Source of the DNA: Exiguobacterium aurantiacum DSM 6208
GTDB taxonomy: Bacteria > Bacillota > Bacilli > Exiguobacteriales > Exiguobacteriaceae
Length of the DNA: 64,000 bases
Assembly: GCF_000702585.1 (NCBI RefSeq)
Contig: NZ_JNIQ01000001.1
Span: 1,927,001 to 1,991,000 of the forward strand
Direction: 5' to 3'
The notes under the pieces are model-generated. The model was given only the letters and a program-made list of their open reading frames with translations, did not search any database and had not been told where the DNA came from. Positions 43,726 to 52,699 of this stretch are shown here, in pieces. Both the position numbers and the translations under genes were made by a program. Within the stretch, counting starts at the first letter, position 1. Each line of letters begins with the position of its first letter.

Positions 43726-43851
43726 TTAGTCGTTATCGTCTTCCGGGTCCGGATCTGGGTGTTCCGTCGGAGCCGGTTTTTTAGCTGGATCGGATTGTTC
43801 GTCTGGCTCTGGGTCTGGATGGACCCCTGGTTGTGATTCGTCACGTTTCAT
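43726..43851 (-). CDS. 41-residue acidic Pro-Asp-rich protein
   Basis: The ATG at 43851 has AAAGGAGGG at good spacing. The product is a 41-residue, low-complexity acidic protein: PDPEPDEQSDPAKKPAPTEH, then PDPDPEDDND. It has no hydrophobic segment and is predicted to be disordered. Similar proline/aspartate-rich peptides are known as short Bacillales proteins without function. It converges on the 89-residue gene. Confidence 0.65.
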   Translation of the reverse strand: MKRDESQPGVHPDPEPDEQSDPAKKPAPTEHPDPDPEDDND

Positions 43852-43908
43852 GAAGCATCCCTCCTTTTCGATAGTTGTTTGTTTCCACTTTTACATACAC
43901 TTGAAACG

Positions 43909-46572
43909 TCAGTGGATGTTCTTGTCGCCGATGACACGGCGCGAGATTGCTTTCTCGATCTCGACGATGACGAAGACAATGAACCCGAAAACAACCGGGA
44001 AGAGCCAATCGCCAAGGTCAAGCGCGGCTGTTCCGAACAGCGTATGCATGAACGGCACATACGTGATGAACAGTTGAAGCGCAATCAAGAGACCCGAGAC
44101 GAGAAACGCGATCTTGTTATCGAAGAAATGTCGATTAAACGCCGGTGCGAGTTCCGTCCGACAGTTGTACAAGTGGAACAGCTGGGCCATGACGATCGTG
44201 TTCAGCGTGATCGTCTGCAATTTCGCCGTCGAGAAATCATAGTCGGCGAGTAAATAGTTGATGGCGAGACTCCCTCCACCGATTAGGATCGAGACGAAGA
44301 TGATGCGGAAGACGTAATACTTACTCAAAAGCGGCACGTTCGCCGGGCGCGGCGGCCGTTTCATCGTACTCTCTTCGAGCGGCTCGAAGGCAATGGCGAG
44401 CGAGAGCGTGATGGCGACGACCATGTTGACCCATAAGATTTGAACCGGGCTAAGCGGCGCGGCCGCCCCGAGCAGAATGCTCATCGCGACGAGAAGCGCC
44501 TGTCCTCCGTTTGTCGGCAAGAGGAACAAGATGGTCTTCTTCAAGTTGTCATAGACGCGACGCCCCTCACGGACCGCGTTGTAGACCGTTTTAAAGTTAT
44601 CGTCGACGAGCACCATCTGGGATGCCTCTTTCGCGACCTCGGTCCCTTTAATACCCATGGCAACCCCGATATCGGCCCGTTTCAAGGCCGGGGCATCGTT
44701 GACGCCGTCACCGGTCATCGATGTGATGAGCCCGTTCTGTTGGAGCCCTTTGACGAGGCGAAGTTTGTCATTCGGGCTCGTCCGTGCGAAGACGTCGTTA
44801 TGGACCGAGGCTTCTTTGATTTCCTCGTCAGACATGTTCGTCAATTCTTTCCCTTCGAGCGCCCCTTCGACTTCCATCCCGAGCTCACGGGCGATGGCGA
44901 CGGCCGTATCTTTATGGTCGCCGGTGATCATCTTGATCCGAATGCCTGCGTCACGGCAAGCCGCGACCGCTTCAATCGCCTCTGGACGAGGTGGGTCGAC
45001 GATGCCGTACAGTCCTAAGAACGTGATGCCGTCTTCGACGTCCTCATGGTCGACCGTCTCTTTGGATCGATCGACTCGCTTGAACCCGCCTCCGAGCACG
45101 CGCTGGCCGCGGTCGGCGATCTCTTTCCGTTTTTCGTCCCAATACGCACGGTCAAAGTCTCCGTTCTCCGCCATGTCGAATAGGCGGTCCGGGGCTCCTT
45201 TTATAAAGATCATCCGCTCATCTTTATAGTCGACGAGCGTGGCCATATATTTGTACTCTGAATCAAACGGAATCTTCGAGATGACTTTCAATCGTTCGAT
45301 CGGCTGCTCCGCTTTTTCAGCGAGCGTCAAAAGACACGCCTCGGTCGGATCGCCGTTGACGACCCATTTGCCTTCTTCTTGATAAAGCTGGGCGTCGTTA
45401 CACGTTTTCCCGACCGTAAGCAAATCGACCATCGAGGGATCGTCGTCGAGGTCGAACGGTTGCCCGTTAATCTCGAGGTCTCCGTCTGGCGCATATCCGC
45501 TCCCTGACACTTCAATGTCATGGTTCGCGGTCACGACTTGCTTGACGGTCATTTCGTTCTTCGTCAACGTACCCGTCTTATCCGTACAGATGACCGAAAC
45601 GGCACCTAGCGTCTCGACCGATGGTAGACTTCGGACGATCGCTTTCTTCTCGGCCATATTGCGAACGCCGAGCGCGAGAATGATGGAAATGACGGCCGGC
45701 AATCCTTCCGGAATAGCGGCAACGGCAAGACCGATCGTCGTCAGCATCAGTTCGATTGGATCGTAATCGCGGAAGAAGTATCCGAACGCATAGATGGCGA
45801 TCGAGATGACGAGAATCGCGATTGAAACGGTCTGTCCGAACTTCGTCGTCTGACGGATGAGCGGCGTCTTCACCGTCTCCACTTCAGCGATCGACGCGTT
45901 GATTTGACCAAGTTCCGTCCCTTCCCCGATTGACGTGACGAGTGCTTTAGCACTGCCCGTAGCGACACTCGTACCGGAGTAAATCATGTTCTTCCGGTCC
46001 CCGAGGACGGCGTCTTCCGCTACGACTTGGATTTTTTTCTCGACGGTCGTCGCTTCACCGGTCAGTGCGGATTCTTCCACTTTAAATTTTTCAGCTTGGA
46101 TAACGCGGGCATCGGCCGGTACTTTATCCCCGGCCGCGAGCACCATGACGTCGCCGACAACGAGCTCGCTCGAGTCGACTTGAACCTGTTTCCCGTCACG
46201 GACGACGCTCGCTTTCGTCTCGAGCAACTTTTTGATCCCTTCAAGTGCCTGTTCGGCTTTGTTCTCTTGTAGATAACCGACGACGGCGATGATCGTCACG
46301 ACGAGCAAGATGACGATTGTGTCGATGTACTCCCCGAGGAACCCGGTCACGACGGCGGCACCGAGAAGAACGTAGACGAGGACGTCGTTGAATTGCCGTA
46401 AAAACTTTATGATTTCTGGCGTCTTCTCCTTCTCGGGTAACACGTTTTTCCCGTATTTTTCTTGACGACTCGACACTTCCTCTTTTGATAGGCCATGATC
46501 GACGTCTGTCTCGAGATGTTCCCTCACCGTGTCCGGTTCGAGGGCGTGCCATTTTTGATTCTCAATCTCCAT
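43909..46572 (-). CDS. Calcium-transporting-type P-type ATPase
   Basis: The 887-residue protein has the P2A/SERCA-like domain order: an N-terminal cation ATPase domain, the TGEA actuator motif (residues near 175), PEGLPA in helix 4, the phosphorylated DKTGT with Asp331, a nucleotide-binding domain with KGAPD, and TGDGVNDAPAL, followed by C-terminal helices. Related bacterial pumps (YloB, LMCA1) export Ca2+ in exchange for protons. GGAGGAG precedes the ATG. It is a single gene. Confidence 0.9.
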   Translation of the reverse strand: MEIENQKWHALEPDTVREHLETDVDHGLSKEEVSSRQEKYGKNVLPEKEKTPEIIKFLRQFNDVLVYVLLGAAVVTGFLGEYIDTIVILLVVTIIAVVGYLQENKAEQALEGIKKLLETKASVVRDGKQVQVDSSELVVGDVMVLAAGDKVPADARVIQAEKFKVEESALTGEATTVEKKIQVVAEDAVLGDRKNMIYSGTSVATGSAKALVTSIGEGTELGQINASIAEVETVKTPLIRQTTKFGQTVSIAILVISIAIYAFGYFFRDYDPIELMLTTIGLAVAAIPEGLPAVISIILALGVRNMAEKKAIVRSLPSVETLGAVSVICTDKTGTLTKNEMTVKQVVTANHDIEVSGSGYAPDGDLEINGQPFDLDDDPSMVDLLTVGKTCNDAQLYQEEGKWVVNGDPTEACLLTLAEKAEQPIERLKVISKIPFDSEYKYMATLVDYKDERMIFIKGAPDRLFDMAENGDFDRAYWDEKRKEIADRGQRVLGGGFKRVDRSKETVDHEDVEDGITFLGLYGIVDPPRPEAIEAVAACRDAGIRIKMITGDHKDTAVAIARELGMEVEGALEGKELTNMSDEEIKEASVHNDVFARTSPNDKLRLVKGLQQNGLITSMTGDGVNDAPALKRADIGVAMGIKGTEVAKEASQMVLVDDNFKTVYNAVREGRRVYDNLKKTILFLLPTNGGQALLVAMSILLGAAAPLSPVQILWVNMVVAITLSLAIAFEPLEESTMKRPPRPANVPLLSKYYVFRIIFVSILIGGGSLAINYLLADYDFSTAKLQTITLNTIVMAQLFHLYNCRTELAPAFNRHFFDNKIAFLVSGLLIALQLFITYVPFMHTLFGTAALDLGDWLFPVVFGFIVFVIVEIEKAISRRVIGDKNIH

Positions 46573-46712
46573 CTCTGCTTCTCCTCCTCAATTCCATCTA
46601 TCTAAATCTACTTCTACTTCTTGTTTCCCACTCCGGCGCATCCTGACACATTTTCACAACTTTTTTCAGCACATTTTCAAATTTGACCAACTATAATTTT
46701 CCAACTTTCGAA

Positions 46713-46728
46713 TTGGAAGCGTTATCAT
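46713..46728. promoter_or_regulatory. CcpA catabolite-responsive element (cre)
   Basis: TTGGAAGCGTTATCAT matches the consensus WTGNNARCGNWWWCAW at every position. It lies about 100 bases before the PTS IIC start and about 140 bases upstream of the P-ATPase start, so repression or activation by glucose via CcpA is likely for the PTS gene. Confidence 0.85.
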
Positions 46729-46826
46729 CGAATTTTCTTATGTCAGTTCGATGAAATGGCTTTACAGGAGCGTTGGGATGTTTAAATATAGAGGAAATAC
46801 AAACAGAGTGAAAGAGGTACAACACC

Positions 46827-47858
46827 ATGGTGATCATACAAGGGATTGCACTGTTACTATTGATTCTCGCACTTTTTACATTGTTCAGTTACAAAGCCCC
46901 GTTCGGCATGAAAGCGATGGGGGCGCTCGCCGGGGCAGCCATCGCCAGTTTCTTGGTCGAAGCGTTCAACGCCTACGCGATCGGTGGGCTGTTGCCGCTC
47001 CCGCTCTATGAAGAAGTCGGTCAGGCCGCCGGATCGCTATCCGGGCCAGCTGCGGCGGCACTCGTTGCGATCGCGCTCGGAATCAATCCGGTGTACGCGC
47101 TCATGCTCGGACTGTCCGTCTCAGGATTCGGCATCTTGCCTGGATTCTTCGCCGGATACATTTTAGGACTACTCGGTCGTCGGATGGATAAACATTTACC
47201 GGCCGGAGTCGACATGATTTTCTATGTCATCGTCATGGCACCGCTCGCTCGACTCGTCGCCATCGGCGTCGACCCGCTCGTCTCGAACACGCTCGCCCAG
47301 ATCGGGGCGGTCATCGAACTCGCAGCAACGCAAAACCCGATCGTCATGGGGCTCGTCCTAGGCGGGATCGTCACGGTCGTTTCGACATCGCCGCTCAGTT
47401 CGATGGCACTCACGGCCATGCTCGGTCTCACAGGTGTGCCGATGGCTATCGCCGCGCTCGCCTTGACGGCATCGATCTCGATGAACTTCTTGTTGTTCAA
47501 GCGTTTGAACATCGGGACGAAGAAAGACCAACTGTCGGTCGCGATCGAACCGCTCACGCAAGCCGACCTCATCTCGGCCAACCCGATTCCTATCTATAGC
47601 GTCAACTTCATCGGTGGCGCCATGGCCGGTCTCGTCGTCGCGATGACAGGGATGGTCAACAACGCACCGGGCTCGGCCGCCGGTGTCCCTGGACTGCTCG
47701 TCATGTATGGGTTCAATGATTGGCAAACCGTCACCGTGACGGCCATCATCGTCTTCGGGATCGGAATCGTCGCCGGTCTCGTCGGCAGCAAGCTATTTAA
47801 AAACTTCCCGATCGTCTCACAAAGCGAGAAGACAATCGAAGCAGAAGAAGCAGCATAA
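46827..47858 (+). CDS. PTS transporter subunit IIC (PfoR-like, PF13303)
   Basis: The 343-residue integral membrane protein matches the PTS_EIIC_2 group (Clostridium PfoR): nine or more helices, the GMKAMGALAGAAIASFLVEAF start, the LSVSGFGILPGFFAGYI and VVSTSPLSSMALTAMLGLTG segments. There is no IIA or IIB domain and no partner beside it, so it may be a sensor or use a separate EII. A perfect cre precedes it. AAAGAGG is the ribosome site. Confidence 0.85.
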   Translation: MVIIQGIALLLLILALFTLFSYKAPFGMKAMGALAGAAIASFLVEAFNAYAIGGLLPLPLYEEVGQAAGSLSGPAAAALVAIALGINPVYALMLGLSVSGFGILPGFFAGYILGLLGRRMDKHLPAGVDMIFYVIVMAPLARLVAIGVDPLVSNTLAQIGAVIELAATQNPIVMGLVLGGIVTVVSTSPLSSMALTAMLGLTGVPMAIAALALTASISMNFLLFKRLNIGTKKDQLSVAIEPLTQADLISANPIPIYSVNFIGGAMAGLVVAMTGMVNNAPGSAAGVPGLLVMYGFNDWQTVTVTAIIVFGIGIVAGLVGSKLFKNFPIVSQSEKTIEAEEAA

Positions 47859-47895
47859 AAAACGGACGTCCCTCGAGCTAGGGACGTCCGTTTTT
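47858..47895. terminator. Bidirectional terminator
   Basis: AAAAACGGACGTCCC (47858-47872) pairs with GGGACGTCCGTTTTT (47881-47895) with an 8-nt loop. Confidence 0.9.
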
Positions 47896-47899
47896 CAAG

Positions 47900-48892
47900 T
47901 CAATAATCAATTGTTCGCTGTTCGTCTGAGGACAATCGGGCGAGTTCGATGACTCGTGTCGTCAAAATCGCGTCGCTCAATGGAACGAGCGGACGGCGGG
48001 CGATAAAACTAGCCGCGAGTTCACGATAAAAGTCGACATAGCGACCGGGCTCGATGGCGAGCGCACTCGTCTCTTCTCGGGTCAATGTTCCCGTCTCTAA
48101 CACGTCCGGTGACAGATTCCCATCTCGCAGTGCCGCTTCTTGTGGATCGAGACCGTGTTTGATGAAACTCCCTTCCGTCCCATGCAACTCGAAGCGAGGC
48201 GTCTCGCCGGCGATGAACGGGTTCGAACGAAGATAGACCCGTTTTTCTCCGTAATGGAGTGTGACAAAGAACCCGTCGTCCGACTGCCCCCCTTCACGCT
48301 GAATCATCACGTCCGCTTGGACCCGGTCCGGGACACCGAACAAGACGAGCGCTTGGTCGATCAAATGACTGCCGAGGTCGAACAAGATGCCCGCCCCTGG
48401 ACCTGCATTCTCACGCCAACGGTCACGGACCACAGGACGGAAGCGGTCAAAGCGTGACTCGAACACTTTCCAGTTCCCGACCTCAGCACCTTCAAGTAGC
48501 GCTTTGACAGTTAGGAAGTCCCCGTCCATCCGTCGATTGTGGAATACGTTGACGATCCCCTGGCTGTTCTCCTCAAGGTGACGGAGCGCCTCTCCTTCCG
48601 CGACGGTCAAGAACGCGGGTTTCTCGACGAGGACGTCTTTCCCTGCTTTCAAGCACGCCTCGACCATGTCTTTATGTAGATGGGACGGCGTCGTGATAAT
48701 GAATAAGGTCGCCTCGCTCTGTAGTGCCGCTTCGAGTGACGCGTACACATGCACGTTCGGCAAGTGATGGTGCACATCGTCCGGCCGTGATGAGACGACT
48801 CCAACCACGTTATATTCATCCAACTCTTTTAAAAACGGCAAATGAAATGTCGTCGCGGAGAAACCGAAGCCGACTAAAATCGTATTGATCAT
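47900..48892 (-). CDS. Gfo/Idh/MocA-family oxidoreductase
   Basis: This 330-residue dehydrogenase opens with the Rossmann motif TILVGFGFSATTFHLPFL, has the EKP signature in DVLVEKPAFLT and the conserved GPGAGILFDLGSHLIDQAL motif. It belongs to the same broad family as the gene at 7793 but to another subgroup (YhhX/YvaA-like, scyllo-inositol type). The substrate is probably a sugar or inositol. It is convergent with the PTS gene. Confidence 0.88.
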   Translation of the reverse strand: MINTILVGFGFSATTFHLPFLKELDEYNVVGVVSSRPDDVHHHLPNVHVYASLEAALQSEATLFIITTPSHLHKDMVEACLKAGKDVLVEKPAFLTVAEGEALRHLEENSQGIVNVFHNRRMDGDFLTVKALLEGAEVGNWKVFESRFDRFRPVVRDRWRENAGPGAGILFDLGSHLIDQALVLFGVPDRVQADVMIQREGGQSDDGFFVTLHYGEKRVYLRSNPFIAGETPRFELHGTEGSFIKHGLDPQEAALRDGNLSPDVLETGTLTREETSALAIEPGRYVDFYRELAASFIARRPLVPLSDAILTTRVIELARLSSDEQRTIDY

Positions 48893-48950
48893 ACTCTCTC
48901 CTCCTATCGTTCATCCTTTAGTATAGCAAAAAGAGAGGTCGCTTGACCTC

Positions 48951-49439
48951 TCATGCACTGACGCTCTCCTCGAGCCCGTATTCGAACGTATTGTATCCGT
49001 TGCGTGAACCGACGTACACGAAGCCGAACCGCGGGTAATACTCGTTCAAGAACGAGTTGTCCGCGACGCAGTCGAGGCGAATCGGATGATCTCCGTCCGC
49101 TTCTTCGAGGACATGCTCCATCAACTGTTGACCGACGCCTTGGCCTTTCAACCGTTCGCTGACGACGATGCGGTGAATATATTGACCGCGCTCGCCATCT
49201 TCCCATAAGGCATGGTCCCACTCGTCCGGTGGAAGCAAGGCGATCGAGGCCAATATGGCATCTTCTTGTTCATATACATATACGTCACCGCTAGCGATGT
49301 CGGTCTCTACCCGTTTCAACAAATCTTGCTCCAAATATTCCGTCCATTGGTCGCTTCCTTGTTCATTTAGCGCTACGGCTCGTTGTTCGATTAAGTTCGC
49401 GATGTTTGAGGCATCGCGTTTCGTCGCGAGTCGAATCAT
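48951..49439 (-). CDS. GNAT-family N-acetyltransferase
   Basis: From the ATG at 49439 (AAGGAGG upstream) the protein has 162 residues. The GNAT acetyl-CoA motif is VSERLKGQGVGQQLMEHVLE, followed by DCVADNSFLNEYYPRFGFVYVG. The N-terminal part is MIRLATKRDASNIANLIEQ. The acceptor is unknown. Confidence 0.87.
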   Translation of the reverse strand: MIRLATKRDASNIANLIEQRAVALNEQGSDQWTEYLEQDLLKRVETDIASGDVYVYEQEDAILASIALLPPDEWDHALWEDGERGQYIHRIVVSERLKGQGVGQQLMEHVLEEADGDHPIRLDCVADNSFLNEYYPRFGFVYVGSRNGYNTFEYGLEESVSA

Positions 49440-49520
49440 AACGTCCTCCTTAGTCATACAGTATTTGAAATACCAATATAACGGACGTCTCTGACCGATT
49501 TCAACCATCTTGCCTCATCA

Positions 49521-49949
49521 TTACGCTCTGAACAAGACGACCTCGCCCCCGTTCAGTTGGTAACTGTACGTGAGCGTCGCATTCAAGCTGTGCGAGACGG
49601 AGCAATAGCGGTCGACCGATAGTTCGATCGCTCGGCGGACACGCTCTTCGGGCATGTCGCCTCCGAGCACGTATAGGATGTGAATCGCCGTGAACCGTTT
49701 CGGATGTTCCGTCGCCCGTACCCCGTCGATCTCCATCTCAAAGTGTTCGAGCGGCAAGCGCATCTTGTGCAAGATCGAGACGATATCGATGCCGGTACAA
49801 GCGGCCGTCGCCTGCAAGAGCATCTCGGTCGGCCGCGGCCCTTGATTCAATCCGCCGACGTCTTCCCCCGCGTCAAGCGTGACCTGATGGCCTGATGGCG
49901 TCATCGACTCAAACGCCATCCCTTGTTTCCAATTCACTTTCATATTCAT
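49521..49949 (-). CDS. OsmC-family protein
   Basis: A 142-residue OsmC/Ohr-like protein. The two reactive cysteines are in the AACTGIDIVSIL and YCSVSHSL segments, as in the OsmC subfamily that reduces hydroperoxides using small thiols. The GGLNQGPRPTEMLLQ motif is present. GGGGGAG precedes the first ATG. It probably protects against organic peroxides. Confidence 0.88.
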   Translation of the reverse strand: MNMKVNWKQGMAFESMTPSGHQVTLDAGEDVGGLNQGPRPTEMLLQATAACTGIDIVSILHKMRLPLEHFEMEIDGVRATEHPKRFTAIHILYVLGGDMPEERVRRAIELSVDRYCSVSHSLNATLTYSYQLNGGEVVLFRA

Positions 49950-50041
49950 CTGTGTCTCCCCCTTTGTTTCGATAGCATACTATTCCCCGGAATGAGGTAT
50001 GATAAAGCTAGATGTATAATTTGTCGTTAGGAGTGTGGGTT

Positions 50042-51499
50042 ATGGATTGGTCCGTCATCATCAGTTGGGGACTATATATCGTCCTCGGATTGAACTTATT
50101 ATTCGCGCTTGCCGTCATCTTCGCAGAACGCCGTGACGTCGGGGCGACGTGGGCGTGGTTGCTCGTCCTTTTCTTCTTGCCGATTCTCGGCTTCATCATC
50201 TACTTATTTTTAGGGCGCCAGCTGAAGAAAGACAACTTCTTCAACTTGAGCGTCGAGGAGCGTTCGTTCCACTCGCTTCAAGTCGAAAGTCAAATCGAAC
50301 AGTTGCGGCGGAAAGAGACCGCGTTGCAACAACCGTTGTTCGAGAAGTATGAACAATTGCTAGAGATGAACTTGCGGTCCTCCAAATCGCTCGTCAGCGT
50401 CCACAACAAGTCAGCCATCATGCACGACGGTGAACAGAAGTTCAAGGCGCTCATGGACGATATTCGCAACGCCGAGACCGAAATCAATGTTCAGTATTAC
50501 ATCATTCAGCGCGACGCCCTCGGTAAGGCGCTCATCCACGAATTGATCGAACGGGCCAAAGCCGGTGTGAAAGTACGCCTGTTATATGACGCCGTCGGTT
50601 CGCGCAGCTTGCGCAACTCCGATTTTAAAGAACTGATCGCCCATAATGGTGAGGTCCGGGTCTTCTTCCCGCCGACACTCGGGCTGATCAACTTCAAACT
50701 GAACAACCGTAACCACCGCAAGCTCGTCATCATCGACGGGAAGATCGGGTACGTCGGCGGATTCAACGTCGGGACCGAGTATCTCGGCCTCGTCGAAAAG
50801 TTCGGGTATTGGCGCGACACGCATCTCCGGGTCGAAGGCGACGTCGTTTACCACCTTCAGCATCGCTTCATCTTGGATTGGAATTATTCCGGTCACGACA
50901 AGCACGACCCTGAGAACACGTTCTGTTTCGCCCGCCATGACATCTCGGACAAGTCACCGATGCAAATCGTGACGAGCGGCCCGAACTCGGACACGGAGCA
51001 TTTGAAGAACATGATGATCAAAATGATCATGTCGGCGAAGCATCGCGTCATCATCCAGACGCCGTACTTCATTCCCGACGCGAGTTTCATGGATGCCTGT
51101 AAGATGGCGCTCCTCTCCGGCGTCGAGATGAACATCATGATTCCCGGGAAACCGGACCATCCGTTCGTCATGTGGGCGTCGCTGTCGTTCCTCGGCGAGC
51201 TGCTCGATTACGGGGCAAACGTCTATATGTACGACCAAGGCTTCTTGCATGCGAAGACGCTCGTCGTCGATGATGAGATTGCGACGGTCGGGACGACGAA
51301 CCTCGATGCCCGCAGTTTCCGCTTGAACTTCGAAGTGAACGCCCTCATTTATGACAAACAAGTCGCCCTCGAACTCGCCTCGTTGTTCGAGTCGGACATC
51401 GCTGTCAGCCGTCGCTATACGGTCGAGGATTACGCCGAACGGAAATGGACCGTCCGGATGCGGGAAGGTGTCTCTCGCCTGTTGAGTCCGATTCTATAA
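50042..51499 (+). CDS. cls: Cardiolipin synthase
   Basis: The ATG at 50042 (AGGAGTG upstream) gives 485 residues. Two N-terminal membrane helices are followed by two PLD HKD domains: HRKLVIID with His225 and HAKTLVVDD with His403, each followed by GG(F/T)N-type residues. The length is typical of Gram-positive Cls, which condenses two phosphatidylglycerols into cardiolipin and glycerol. Two hairpins close it. Confidence 0.94.
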   Translation: MDWSVIISWGLYIVLGLNLLFALAVIFAERRDVGATWAWLLVLFFLPILGFIIYLFLGRQLKKDNFFNLSVEERSFHSLQVESQIEQLRRKETALQQPLFEKYEQLLEMNLRSSKSLVSVHNKSAIMHDGEQKFKALMDDIRNAETEINVQYYIIQRDALGKALIHELIERAKAGVKVRLLYDAVGSRSLRNSDFKELIAHNGEVRVFFPPTLGLINFKLNNRNHRKLVIIDGKIGYVGGFNVGTEYLGLVEKFGYWRDTHLRVEGDVVYHLQHRFILDWNYSGHDKHDPENTFCFARHDISDKSPMQIVTSGPNSDTEHLKNMMIKMIMSAKHRVIIQTPYFIPDASFMDACKMALLSGVEMNIMIPGKPDHPFVMWASLSFLGELLDYGANVYMYDQGFLHAKTLVVDDEIATVGTTNLDARSFRLNFEVNALIYDKQVALELASLFESDIAVSRRYTVEDYAERKWTVRMREGVSRLLSPIL

Positions 51500-51509
51500 T
51501 GTAATAGTT

Positions 51510-51569
51510 GATTCTACATCGTAGAATCTTTGTCTATCAAGGGGTATGCGTCTCTCGCATATCCTTTTG
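51510..51569 (+). terminator. Tandem terminators after cls
   Basis: GATTCTAC-ATC-GTAGAATC with CTTTG (51510-51531), then GGTATGCG...CGCATATCC followed by TTTTG (51543-51569), give two hairpins in series. Confidence 0.75.
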
Positions 51570-51743
51570 TTGTCTGGACGCATATGCTGGCTACGCGCGT
51601 CTTCATTCCTTCACCTCCGGTTTTGTCTAATAACTGACAGTTTTTTAGATTCAGCACATTTCTCTATCTTTTAGCTAATTCCATTCCAAATCAGGGTATA
51701 AAGTATCAATACGAACGTCCTAAGCTTTCATTTCCACTCGGAA

Positions 51744-51776
51744 AGGAGGAAGTATGCGTTCGCGCATATGTCACCT
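51744..51776 (+). promoter_or_regulatory. Ribosome binding site separated from the start by a UUCG hairpin
   Basis: AGGAGG (51744-51749), then AAG, then the stem-loop TATGCG-TTCG-CGCATA (51753-51768), then eight bases and ATG at 51777. The stem-loop would close the linear gap of 27 nt to about 11. The arrangement and the eight-base exit are the same as before the exporter gene at 3466. Confidence 0.5.
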
Positions 51777-52652
51777 ATGGCTGATCCTAGAGAACATCAA
51801 GACGCAATCACAGCACGAATCGATCCTTCCTCATGGGACGAACTTCCGATCGGTCTGTTCGCGTTCGATCTCGGTGGACGGATCATCAACTATAACGATG
51901 CCTTCATCGAACTGTTGGGCGTATCCGTAACGACCGGCCTTGCATTCGAGCGTTGTACGTCACCCCAACTGAATTTGGTCGAGGCGTCAAACCGGGTTCT
52001 CTCCGGGGAAACGGTCCGTGTATCCGGCTGGTACCACGGTCCGGAACGACAACCTCGTTTCATCCGGGCGACGATGTCGCCGAGTGTTCAGCACGACGGA
52101 CACATTACAGGAGGCGTGGGGATCATCGAAGATGCGACGGAACAACGCCGCTATGAGGAACGGATGGAGCACCTGTCCTCACTCGATCCGCTCACCGAGC
52201 TGTACAACCGAAAGAAAGTGAACGACTTGTTGGCGGCGGTCGCTGAAAATCCGAGTCAATCGTCGGATGCGGCCGTCATCATGCTAGATATCGATTATTT
52301 CAAGCTCGTCAACGATACGTTCGGTCATCCGACCGGGGACCTCGTCCTTCGCGCCATCGCCCAGCTTCTGAGACGTAACATTCGAAAGACTGATGCGATT
52401 GGTCGCTGGGGAGGGGAAGAATTTCTAATCGTCGCCCCCCATTCGACCTTGTCGGAAGGTGTCCGGCTTGCAGATAAGCTCCGTCAAAAAGTGAACGATG
52501 AACCGTTCGGTCCGGTCCCTCACGTGACGTGTTCGTTCGGTGTCAGTTCGTTCGAAGGAGGGAAGTCGGTCGAGCAAGTGTTGAAAGACGCTGACGAGGC
52601 GTTATATGTGGCCAAAAACATGGGCCGGAACCAAGTATCAAGCAAACGATGA
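51777..52652 (+). CDS. PAS-GGDEF diguanylate cyclase
   Basis: The product (291 residues from 51777; a start at 51768 is also possible) has a PAS domain (ELPIGLFAFDLGGRIINYNDAFIELLG, residues 25-130) and a GGDEF domain with intact GGEEF signature, preceded by DIDYFKLVNDTFGH. It should make cyclic di-GMP, which the PilZ protein at 42210 could bind. No RxxD inhibition site is obvious. It is a single gene with an unusual ribosome site. Confidence 0.88.
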   Translation: MADPREHQDAITARIDPSSWDELPIGLFAFDLGGRIINYNDAFIELLGVSVTTGLAFERCTSPQLNLVEASNRVLSGETVRVSGWYHGPERQPRFIRATMSPSVQHDGHITGGVGIIEDATEQRRYEERMEHLSSLDPLTELYNRKKVNDLLAAVAENPSQSSDAAVIMLDIDYFKLVNDTFGHPTGDLVLRAIAQLLRRNIRKTDAIGRWGGEEFLIVAPHSTLSEGVRLADKLRQKVNDEPFGPVPHVTCSFGVSSFEGGKSVEQVLKDADEALYVAKNMGRNQVSSKR

Positions 52653-52697
52653 AAAAAGCGTCGCGGTACTCCTCTTGCGGAGTCCGCGACGCTTTGC
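52652..52697. terminator. Bidirectional terminator
   Basis: AAAGCGTCGCGG and ACTCC pair with CCGCGACGCTTT and GGAGT (arms 52655-52672, 52679-52695). T-runs occur on both sides. Confidence 0.88.
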
Positions 52698-52699
52698 CG

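Noticed and set aside
51754-51930. Start directly after AGGAGG in another frame (PAS-GGDEF locus)
   Set aside because: It yields only about 58 unrelated residues in a shadow frame of the PAS domain.
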